Assembly: GCA_945875845.1 (NCBI GenBank)
Contig: CAMCMB010000022.1
Span: 18,258-82,257, forward strand
Direction of reading: 5' to 3'
Origin: Pirellula staleyi DSM 6068
GTDB taxonomy: Bacteria > Planctomycetota > Planctomycetia > Pirellulales > Pirellulaceae
DNA: 64,000 bases
In this document: positions 55,809 through 64,000 of the stretch, one piece after another
Numbering within the stretch: position 1 is the first letter of the stretch
How the letters are laid out: the number at the start of each line of letters is the position of its first letter
Position numbers and translations under genes: made by a program
The notes under the pieces: generated by a model
What the model saw: the letters and a program-made list of their open reading frames with translations, nothing else
What the model was told of the DNA's origin: nothing
Databases searched by the model: none

Positions 55809-56476
55809 GCGACGTCCAAACCGTTGCTTCGTGCAATTCGCCTCGCTCGGTTTCGCTATGCATTCCAACGATCGGTGAAATCTTCCGAATCTACGGGCCA
55901 GCCTATTTGAAAAAGTTCGCTGACAGTATGTCTTCGGATCAGATCAAGGCCATGGTTGCGATCATGCGTTGCCGAACACCAAACTCGGGAATCGTCGTTT
56001 ATCGATGCCAGCAGTGCCAAAAACTCCACCACGTTTTGAAATCGTGTGGGAACCGGCACTGCCCGGTGTGCCAAGGCGGTAAGGCTAAGGCTTGGTTGCA
56101 AAACCAACTTGAGCAGTTGCTGCCGTGCGCTTACTTCATGTTGACGTTCACGTACCGCCCAAGCGGAACGAGTTCGTACAAGCCCTTGCCAGTCAGTGCC
56201 GAGGAGTTTATTCGTCGGTTCCTGCAACACGTGCTACCAAGTGGCTTCCAGAAGGTGCGTCACTTCGGCTTCGCTCATCCGCGAGCCAAGACACAATGGG
56301 AAGGGTTGTCGATGTTGGTGACGGTGACACTGAACATGGTGTACGTCCTGACAGTGACTGCCAAGCCGCTGGTAGAGAAACCAACGTTGAAATGTCCGGA
56401 ATGTGGCGGTGAGCTGACCTGCCTTGGGTTCGTAGCGAGTGCTCCGCGCAGGTTAACGGAGTTCGATACGAGTTAG
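55805..56476 (+). pseudogene. IS91-type transposase, internal deletion
   Basis: From TTG 55805, overlapping the recombinase stop as TTGA, the protein begins like IS91/ISCR transposases: IGEIFRIYGPAYLKKF, then the zinc finger YRCQQCQKLHHVLKSCGNRH with CPVCQ, and CAYFMLTFTYR. It then skips directly to PVSAEEFIRRFLQHVLPSGF and RHFGFAHPRAKT, normally about 130 residues later. The HUH-type middle part and catalytic tyrosines are missing. A second pair of zinc-binding motifs (LKCPECGGEL) closes the protein. It cannot transpose by itself. Confidence 0.85.
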
Positions 56477-56876
56477 CAAGGTCAGGGTGGGTCACTCTTG
56501 CCGAGAGTGACTTGGCACGGCGGGAGCAGGCAAGGCTACGACATTTGAACGACGCTTTGTTCGTTCTGCGTGGTAGGACTATACCGAGGTTGGAAACAAG
56601 GCTAACATTGGCTCGCGAGCAACCAAAACGGCGATACGATCAAGGACAGAATCGACGAGACTCACCGTACGAGACATATGCAAACTCTACCGCCCGATGT
56701 TAAGAGCAAGCCAACGGCCAAATGGTAGGAAAGTGCAAGGAACCAAAACCCTTTAGCAAACCGAGTACCAACGAGCATCAAAGCAGCCAAGCTGGCGCGG
56801 TAAGGGGCATCCCTAGCGAATCAAGAACTGCCGCTTGGGCTCCTCGAACAACGACGCAGAATCTAAACCTTTATAT
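56477..56876. other. IS91-type element tail, no gene
   Basis: This 400-base stretch follows the transposase without a recognisable frame and probably holds the element's replication-terminus side. A short inverted block near 56496-56515 (GTCACTCTTGCCGAGAGTGAC) is a perfect hairpin. Element end points are not determined. Confidence 0.5.
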
Positions 56877-57404
56877 GTTCGTGGCTCTTTTTGCCAGTCC
56901 TGGCCAGGCATTCAGTTCAGCCGAACGCAGGTATTTAGCCCGGAGGGCGGCATTTCCTTGCCGGTGGCGTGAGCCACCGGAACCTGCCCATGCGCATTGC
57001 AAAGCCCGGAGGGCGACACAGGGAAGCTATCCATGCCGAGCAATGTGTCGCAATGTGTCGCCCTCTGGGCTTAGGTCCCTGCAGCCATGGCTCCCGGTGG
57101 TTTACATCACCGGCAAGGAAATGCCGCCCTCTGGGCTGAAGACAACCGTGCTGGGAGTATAGCCGATTCCTCCTGCCTGCCCCTACAATCTATTTGTCAG
57201 CCCTGCACGAGCCGTGGGAATTCATGCTGGTTGTTTTCGCTGCGAGTGGTCGAGTGAAGCTCGCAGCGCGCTTAGCTTTTGTCAGTTGAATTACATTCCA
57301 TCGCCGCCGCGAACGCCTAGCTCGAAACAATTCCGATTCTGGCATTCCGCATGCGTCGACCAGCGACTATCCCCGAACGTTGCCTTGATCTTGGAGCCAC
57401 GAAC
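56877..57404. repeat. Long direct repeat, copy 2 (528 bp)
   Basis: Near-copy of 53690-54235 in the same direction. It differs by a 36-base gap near 57249 (the copy 1 segment from GGTTGCGACGGTACGGAACT on is absent), a small duplication near 57048-57060 (CAATGTGTCG), and scattered substitutions. All nested palindromes are kept. The TA pair, the recombinase and the transposase lie between the two copies. Confidence 0.85.
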
Positions 57405-57632
57405 AATAGATTCTCCCCACCTGAGTTGAGGGGGAAACTCCATTCTACGTCGGTGAGCTGAGGTAGAAAAGAGAGAAAACACGGCTGAGCCGTGCTAAAT
57501 ACCGCGACAAAAAACTGCTCATAGTTAATTTGACAACAACCCCTTGCTCTGGAAAATCCAAGACTGTTCAAAACTGAGGGCTTCTTTCCGCGACGTGAAG
57601 TAAATCCACTCATTTGAGAGTACGAGGAAAAC

Positions 57633-57830
57633 GTGAGCCTAGAACTCTTTCGGGATCGACTGAACCAATCTCGACTTCTCCCTAATGACATCCAATGGAT
57701 GCCCCGTTGGTTCGGACAGTTTGCCCACAATAGGCCTGTCCTCGACGATCTGATTTGGTTTGGTACCGAAGACGTACTCAAATTTCTTCAGAAGCTTCGA
57801 GACGGAAAAGTTCCAGCCTGGCTGCGATGC
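57633..57830 (+). pseudogene. Integrase N-terminal fragment, integron-type
   Basis: From GTG 57633 the frame reads ELFRDRLNQSRLLPNDIQWM, PRWFGQFAHNR, LIWFGTEDVLKFLQKLRDGK and PAWLRC. This resembles the N-terminal SAM-like domain of IntI-type tyrosine recombinases, including the FL..LRD.G.PAW.R pattern. The match ends at about 57830, before any catalytic residue. The remaining frame to 57929 is repeat-derived. Confidence 0.62.
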
Positions 57831-57897
57831 TCCCATCGGGTTGAAACCGATGGAGAGCGGAACGGCAGAACAGCTTTGGTAGCCGTCAATTATCGTC

Positions 57898-57973
57898 CCG
57901 CTGGGATAAACCCAGCGGTAACGTTTTAAGCGAATGCGAGGGCGTCCGTGGCAATTGGCACGCTCCGCCGTGC
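57898..57973. repeat. Two short hairpins near the gap 3' flank
   Basis: CCGCTGGGATAAACCCAGCGG minus the last base begins at 57898 as a perfect 8-base stem with a 5-base loop, and a second stem (GGCACGCTCCGCCGTGCC) lies at about 57956-57973. There is no T-run, so neither is a clear terminator of GAPDH. The 57831-58037 gap has no gene. Confidence 0.55.
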
Positions 57974-58037
57974 CGTTCATCAAGCCCTTTTGCCAGGGTT
58001 CTAGGTGGACGGCACATGGAATGTGCCTACTACTTTC

Positions 58038-59153
<1,116 letters not shown>

Positions 59154-59285
59154 TCAAAACGCGGTTTTCCGCTTTTAGAGAGGGAACGAGTATACAGGTG
59201 CCTTGAAACATCATCAATCACAAAGAAATACCACTGACCAAATCGATTTCTTGCCTACAATGGCATCAGTGCACGTAATGTTCCG

Positions 59286-61505
59286 ATGGCTTTCGTTAAT
59301 TCTCGTACCAACATGCCTATTCCGTTACCGATCGTTGACCCGTCGACCGCCCCCTTAACGGCGGATAGTGGCACCTGCAGCGCGGGCACAGGCAAAAACG
59401 GAAGCGTTGTCAGTCGCTATCTGGACGATCTCGGCGAACGGCAACCCCATGGACCGCTTGCCCGGGTACCACTTCCCATGTCGATGGAGGAGGCCAAAGC
59501 CCGAGGCTGGGACGAGTTGGATGTCGTTATCGTTACCGGCGACGCCTACATCGATCATCCGAGTTTTGCGATGTCGATCCTGGGCAGGGTTCTCGAAGCG
59601 GCCGGCTATCGCGTCGGAATCATCAGCCAGCCCGATTGGCATTCTTGCGAACCGTGGACTCGATTTGGGCGACCGCGACTGTTCTTTGGAATCAGCGCTG
59701 GCAACATGGACAGCATGATCAACCACTACACCGCCAACAAAAAAGTTCGCAACGACGACGCTTATTCGCCGGGCGGCCGAATCGGACTCAGGCCCGATCG
59801 CGCTACGCTTGGTTATTGCCAACGCGCTCGCGAAGCCTACAAAGGTGTTCCTGTGATCGCTGGTGGTGTCGAAGCGTCCCTCCGCCGCTTGGCTCACTAT
59901 GACTTTTGGAGCGATAAAGTTCGACGAAGTATCTTGCTTGACAGCAAAGCGGACCTCGTCGCGTTCGGAATGGGCGAAAACTCAATCGTCGAGATGGCTC
60001 GGCGGCTCGAAAAGGGAGAGACGGTCAAAGATCTACGCGACATGCGTGGCGTTGCCTATGCGCTGGGTGCTTCGGAACCTCTGCCCACCGACGCACTCGA
60101 ACTGCCAACCTACGACGAGGTGGTCGCGGACAAGGTCGCATTCTCCAAAGCGACTCGCATCATTCACAACGAAACAAACCCTCTCAATGCACGTCGTATC
60201 ATGCAGCGGCACGGCACACAAACCATTGTTTGCAACGTGCCGCAGTTGCCCATCAGCCAAGAAGCCATGGATCGCATCTACGGTTTGCCTTACACCCGTC
60301 GAGCACACCCAAGCTACACGGAGCCCATCCCCTCGTTCAACATGATCAAGAATTCGGTCACGATCATGCGAGGTTGTTTCGGTGGATGCACCTTCTGTTC
60401 CATTACGGCCCACCAAGGACGCATTATCCAATCGCGCTCCAAAGAATCGGTGCTGAACGAAATTCGAACCATGACCGAAGACAAAGACTTCAAAGGGATC
60501 GTCAGCGACATCGGGGGCCCAACGGCCAACATGTACCACATGCGATGCACCCAACCCGAGGTCGAAGCGGTTTGTCGTCGTCAATCGTGCGTTCATCCGA
60601 AGATCTGCAAACTTCTCGGTGTCGACCACACACCCGTGATCGAATTGATGCGAGAGTCTCGAGAGATCCCAGGAATCAAGAAGGTGTTGGTGGCAAGCGG
60701 CGTTCGAATGGACTTGGCCCGACAATCACCGGAGTACATTCGCGAATTAACGGAGCATCATGTCGGCGGACATTTGAAAGTTGCTCCCGAGCATGTCGAT
60801 GCAGATGTGCTCTTTAAAATGCGCAAACCGGCCAACGATGACTTCGAATTCTTTACCGAACAATTCAATAAAGCGTCCGTCGATGCCGGCAAGAAGCAGT
60901 ACCTTGTTCCCTACTTTATCGCGTCGCATCCGGGTAGCTCGATCGAATCGATGATCGAGCTGGCTTTGTTTTTGAAACGCAATGGATACAAACCCGACCA
61001 AGTGCAAGACTTCATCCCCGCACCGCTCGATATCGCCACGAGCATGTACTACACCGGGCTAGATCCTTTCACGCTCAAGCCGGTTTTCATTGCGAAAGCC
61101 CTGCGCGATCGAAAATCCCAACGGGCTTTGATGCAATTCTTCAAGGCGGAAAACTACTTTGAAGTCCGCGATGCGCTCCGGTCTGTCAATCGAATGGACC
61201 TGATCGGCGAAGGCTGTGATTGCTTGATTCCATCGAAACCTCCCAAGGAAGCAGTCGACCGCCGCCGGGAAGATGCCAACAAGCGGTTTCGCGGCGAGTA
61301 CGTTCACACCATTCCAAATCCCAAAGACCCATCGCCCGAGTCCGCACCTTCCTCTCCGTCCGCACCGCCCGCGCGATCGGAAGCCAATGACAAACCGATT
61401 CCAGGTGAGATGCCGCGCAAGGGGCCTCGAAAGCAACAGCGAAACGTCTCCAACAACGGCGCCAAGAAACCGGGCACCGGCTATCGGCCTGGCAGACGCG
61501 TCTAA
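59286..61505 (+). CDS. ygiQ: YgiQ-type radical SAM protein (UPF0313)
   Basis: 739 residues from ATG 59286. The N-terminal YgiQ domain is clear (LPMSMEEAKARGWDELDVVI, VTGDAYIDHPSFAMSILGRV, IISQPDWHS, VIAGGVEASLRRLAHYDFW). The radical SAM cluster motif is GCFGGCTFCSITAHQGR (CxxxCxxC near residues 363-370). The DIGGPTANMY, SGVRMDLA, HLKVAPEHV and FIASHPGSS motifs follow. The last 100 residues are proline- and basic-rich and low in complexity. The enzyme uses SAM radical chemistry; its reaction is not established. Adjacent to a DinG-like helicase gene 78 bases downstream. Confidence 0.95.
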   Translation: MAFVNSRTNMPIPLPIVDPSTAPLTADSGTCSAGTGKNGSVVSRYLDDLGERQPHGPLARVPLPMSMEEAKARGWDELDVVIVTGDAYIDHPSFAMSILGRVLEAAGYRVGIISQPDWHSCEPWTRFGRPRLFFGISAGNMDSMINHYTANKKVRNDDAYSPGGRIGLRPDRATLGYCQRAREAYKGVPVIAGGVEASLRRLAHYDFWSDKVRRSILLDSKADLVAFGMGENSIVEMARRLEKGETVKDLRDMRGVAYALGASEPLPTDALELPTYDEVVADKVAFSKATRIIHNETNPLNARRIMQRHGTQTIVCNVPQLPISQEAMDRIYGLPYTRRAHPSYTEPIPSFNMIKNSVTIMRGCFGGCTFCSITAHQGRIIQSRSKESVLNEIRTMTEDKDFKGIVSDIGGPTANMYHMRCTQPEVEAVCRRQSCVHPKICKLLGVDHTPVIELMRESREIPGIKKVLVASGVRMDLARQSPEYIRELTEHHVGGHLKVAPEHVDADVLFKMRKPANDDFEFFTEQFNKASVDAGKKQYLVPYFIASHPGSSIESMIELALFLKRNGYKPDQVQDFIPAPLDIATSMYYTGLDPFTLKPVFIAKALRDRKSQRALMQFFKAENYFEVRDALRSVNRMDLIGEGCDCLIPSKPPKEAVDRRREDANKRFRGEYVHTIPNPKDPSPESAPSSPSAPPARSEANDKPIPGEMPRKGPRKQQRNVSNNGAKKPGTGYRPGRRV

Positions 61506-61586
61506 CGCAACGCCGGCGAATCGCCTACAATCGGGCACGGCCCGAAATAGTCGTACAAGTGGATTCCCGGAAAGCATCGGTTTTTG

Positions 61587-63674
61587 ATGGGCGAGCTGGA
61601 TATTGAAGCGATCTTAGGTCCGGGCGGCAGCATTTCGCGCCGCATCAAGAACTACGAACATCGCAACGAACAAATGGCCATGGCCCATGCGGTTGCCGAA
61701 GCGTTGCGCAATCGTCATCATTTGATCGTGGAAGCGGGCACGGGCGTTGGGAAAAGCTTTGGCTATCTCGTACCTGCGATCTTGCACGCAACCGCCGTTG
61801 AAAACGCGATGGAGACGCCGCCAAGCGAGAATCCGCCAAAAGACGCTCCGCCCAAGAAAAAAATGGACGATGAGGAGGACGACGACAAAGTCAAACGTAT
61901 CGTCATCAGCACGCACACCATCAGCTTGCAGGAGCAATTGATCTCCAAAGATCTGCCGTTGCTCAATGCAGTGATCCCCCGCGAGTTCTCAAGCGTCCTG
62001 GTCAAAGGCCGTGGCAATTATATCTCCAGACGTCGACTGGAATTGGCCGAAGGTCGGGCAATCAACTTGTTGAGCCAAGAAAAGGACTACGAGCAACTCC
62101 AAGCGATCAAGGATTGGACGCGAACAACCCACGATGGCTCCCTCAGCAGTCTCGGCTTTCGTCCGAACGGGTCCGTTTGGGACGAGGTTGCCAGCGATTC
62201 TGGAAATTGCATGGGACGCAAATGCCCAACCTTCGAGAGTTGCTTTTACTATGCGGCTCGCCGCAGGATACATAATGCGCAGATTCTGATCGTCAATCAC
62301 GCGTTGTTCTTTAGCGACCTGGCATTGAAAGCGCAAGGCGGTGGCATCCTACCCAAATACGATTCGGTCATCTTCGACGAATGTCACAACCTCGAATCGG
62401 TCGCGGGGGATCACCTCGGTTTGCAAATCAGCAATACGCAAATCGATTACACGCTTCGCAAACTTTATAACCCGCGCACCGAGAAAGGAATCCTCGTGGT
62501 ACACGGACTGAAACAGCTTATGATGGACACGTATCGGTGTATGGAATCGCTCGACGATTTAACAGCGGATTTGGTTGGCTGGTTAGCCAATCAACCCAAT
62601 GGGAACGGTCGCGTTCGCACACCCATCACGGTCAGCACCACGTTGGGTGAACGACTACAAAAACTCTCGGAGCAGCTTGAGCGATTTGGCAAAGACCTCA
62701 AAGATGCGAACGGTCGACTCGATTTGATGTCCGCAAGTCAACGCCTTATGACGCTCGCCGCCGGTCTCGATGAATGGCTGCTCCAAAAAGTGGACGATTC
62801 GGTCTACTGGATTGAGCAGCAGCAGACCAAGATGATGCAAACTCGCAGCAACACCCGTGTCACCATGCGAAGCAGCCCTCTCGATGTCGGCAGCCATCTG
62901 AGAACTCAACTCTTTCGAAAAGTAAAGAGCGTCATCATGACGAGCGCGACCCTAGCCACGGGAAACACAAAGGGCTTTTCGTTCTATCAAAGTCGTATCG
63001 GGGCGGCTGGGGCTAAAACGCTGCAGGTCGGTAGCCCATTTGACTACCCCAAGCTCGCCGAATTGCATTTGGTCACCGGAGTGCCGGACCCTTCGCAAGA
63101 AAAGTTCGAATACGAACGCGCCATTATCCCTATGCTAAAACACTTCATCGGCCAAAGCGATGGACATGCGTTTTTGCTTTTCACAAGCTATGACATGCTT
63201 AGGAAAACCTGTACCGCGCTGACTCCATGGATGAATCAAAACAATTTGAGTGTTTACTCTCAAGCAGACGGCGTTCCGCGCAACCAACTGTTGGAAGATT
63301 TTAAGAAGAATCCTCGCGGTGTCTTATTCGGGGCAGAGAGCTTCTGGCAAGGAGTTGATGTTCCGGGCGATGCGCTTCGACTCGTCGTGATTACCAAGCT
63401 ACCCTTCAGCGTCCCAGATCATCCATTGCTAGAAGCAAGATTAGAGGCAATCCGCAAAAACGGAGGCAATCCCTTTCGCGACTATCAATTGCCGGAAGCG
63501 GTCATCAAGTTCAAGCAAGGCTTTGGTCGGCTGATTCGGACCGCAACCGACTCTGGAATTGTCGTGGTAACCGATCCACGCATGACAACGAAACAATATG
63601 GTGAGGTCTTTTTGCAGTCATTGCCCAAGTGCCCCGTCATCCGACAATCGGCCTCGAAATTGCTCCCCCCGTAG
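61587..63674 (+). CDS. dinG: DinG/XPD-type DNA helicase
   Basis: 695 residues from ATG 61587 (a TTG lies one codon before). Walker A is EAGTGVGKS (residues 49-57) and the DEAH-type box is IFDECHNLESVAGDH. A cysteine-rich segment CMGRKCPTFESCFYY resembles the iron-sulfur site, and IVNHALFFSDLALK follows. C-terminal motifs are LFTSYDMLRKT, GAESFWQGVDVPG and GFGRLIRTATDSGIVVVTDPR. An acidic/proline insert (ENPPKDAPPKKKMDDEEDDD) sits near residue 90. The family unwinds DNA 5'-3' with an iron-sulfur cluster and helps repair. The symbol is at family level. Confidence 0.93.
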   Translation: MGELDIEAILGPGGSISRRIKNYEHRNEQMAMAHAVAEALRNRHHLIVEAGTGVGKSFGYLVPAILHATAVENAMETPPSENPPKDAPPKKKMDDEEDDDKVKRIVISTHTISLQEQLISKDLPLLNAVIPREFSSVLVKGRGNYISRRRLELAEGRAINLLSQEKDYEQLQAIKDWTRTTHDGSLSSLGFRPNGSVWDEVASDSGNCMGRKCPTFESCFYYAARRRIHNAQILIVNHALFFSDLALKAQGGGILPKYDSVIFDECHNLESVAGDHLGLQISNTQIDYTLRKLYNPRTEKGILVVHGLKQLMMDTYRCMESLDDLTADLVGWLANQPNGNGRVRTPITVSTTLGERLQKLSEQLERFGKDLKDANGRLDLMSASQRLMTLAAGLDEWLLQKVDDSVYWIEQQQTKMMQTRSNTRVTMRSSPLDVGSHLRTQLFRKVKSVIMTSATLATGNTKGFSFYQSRIGAAGAKTLQVGSPFDYPKLAELHLVTGVPDPSQEKFEYERAIIPMLKHFIGQSDGHAFLLFTSYDMLRKTCTALTPWMNQNNLSVYSQADGVPRNQLLEDFKKNPRGVLFGAESFWQGVDVPGDALRLVVITKLPFSVPDHPLLEARLEAIRKNGGNPFRDYQLPEAVIKFKQGFGRLIRTATDSGIVVVTDPRMTTKQYGEVFLQSLPKCPVIRQSASKLLPP

Positions 63675-63951
63675 GCGAGTGAACCCTAATGGCACTCACT
63701 TTGTAGCGGAACAGCGCAAGCTGTCCGGTGAGGATTCGCAAATCACTTGTAATTCAACGGAACTGGGTGGCACGCTCAGAGGCTGAGATTTTAAAGTACC
63801 AATCACACTCCGTGTGATTTCCGCCATTCAAAAACCTTTGGTTTTTGGGGCAACATCACGCGGAGAAACTATGTAGGGTTGCATCAAGAAAAAAATCCGG
63901 CACACTCGTTGGGAATACCAAATTACTTCATTCTCCAACGAGGGCCGAATT
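63675..63951. repeat. REP-like copy and two hairpins, upstream of IS110-type gene
   Basis: 63704-63731 is another copy of the REP-like unit of 3991-4069 (TAGCGGAACAGCGCAAGCTG onward), preceded by the same GGCACTCACTTT. Two small stems follow: AATCACACTCCGTGTGATT at 63801-63819 and AAAAACCTTTGGTTTTT at 63830-63846. No gene is present. The part from about 63850 belongs to the left end of the insertion element. Confidence 0.7.
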
Positions 63952-64000
63952 ATGTCTAAGGTTATCATGGTTGGTTGCGATTTGCACGACCGTTCGATGT
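63952..64000 (+). mobile_element. IS110-type transposase, first codons only
   Basis: The last 49 bases give MSKVIMVGCDLHDRSM, open to the window edge. GCDLHD at the start is the typical first acidic patch of IS110-family (DEDD) transposases. IS110 elements carry a non-coding stretch upstream or downstream of the gene that encodes a bridge RNA. The 100 bases before this ATG would be the place for it in the IS110 subgroup, but I cannot confirm it from such a short piece. Confidence 0.7.

Noticed and set aside
63801..63846. Rho-independent terminators after the DinG-like gene
   Set aside because: Stems are present but the T-run is part of the second stem itself and lies 130-170 bases after the stop. 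They more likely belong to repeats or the insertion element.

Overview
The window is chromosomal DNA from a planctomycete, most likely a member of the Pirellulaceae/Pirellulales. The evidence is three tandem pairs of a DUF1549/DUF1553 (planctomycete cytochrome-like) gene followed by a DUF1501 gene, a DUF1559 prepilin-like protein, several Tat-exported oxidoreductase and isomerase proteins, arylsulfatases, and a methenyl-H4MPT cyclohydrolase paired with an ATP-grasp ligase. No rRNA, tRNA or CRISPR array was seen.

Layout. 0-11.5 kb is mostly intact: the end of a DUF1549/DUF1553-DUF1501 pair, mch with an ATP-grasp partner, a DJ-1/PfpI protein, a short RecQ-like helicase translationally coupled to an acyltransferase, and a Wzz/BY-kinase-like polysaccharide protein. 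11.5-20.6 kb is a scrap zone: repeats, remnants of DISARM genes (drmB, drmC, and the first part of drmD), a DUF1016 domain fused to a sulfatase tail, and a sulfatase head fused to a hydrolase tail, all surrounding a second DUF1549/DUF1553-DUF1501 pair. 20.8-28.5 kb holds a third such pair, a sugar-phosphate isomerase-like protein, a truncated PfpI protein and a Gfo/Idh/MocA oxidoreductase.

29-39.6 kb is visibly richer in G+C than its surroundings and reads as an imported catabolic island on the minus strand. Its order is large sialidase-like protein, BASS transporter, APH-type kinase, HpcH/HpaI aldolase, sialidase-like protein, broken RraA-like gene, sialidase-like protein, beta-propeller glycosidase-like protein. 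Four of these junctions are ATGA overlaps. The simplest reading is extracellular release of a sugar acid, sodium-coupled uptake, phosphorylation and aldol cleavage; the substrate is unknown. Ends of these genes have been duplicated and shuffled.

39.8-50.2 kb carries two lipoproteins, a DUF1559 protein, AraC-type and XylR-type regulators, an exported protein of unknown function and two sulfatases. 50.5-57.9 kb is a second scrap zone: a broken adenine methyltransferase, an IstB remnant, an internally deleted group II intron, and a 2.6 kb segment (toxin-antitoxin pair, broken tyrosine recombinase, deleted IS91-type transposase) lying between two direct repeats of about 0.53 kb. 58-63.7 kb returns to housekeeping genes (GAPDH, YgiQ-type radical SAM protein, DinG-like helicase). 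The window ends in the first codons of an IS110-type transposase.

The most notable overall signal is a dispersed, decayed defence locus (DISARM drmB, drmC, drmD and perhaps its methyltransferase) together with several families of short palindromic repeats that recur at gene breakpoints.
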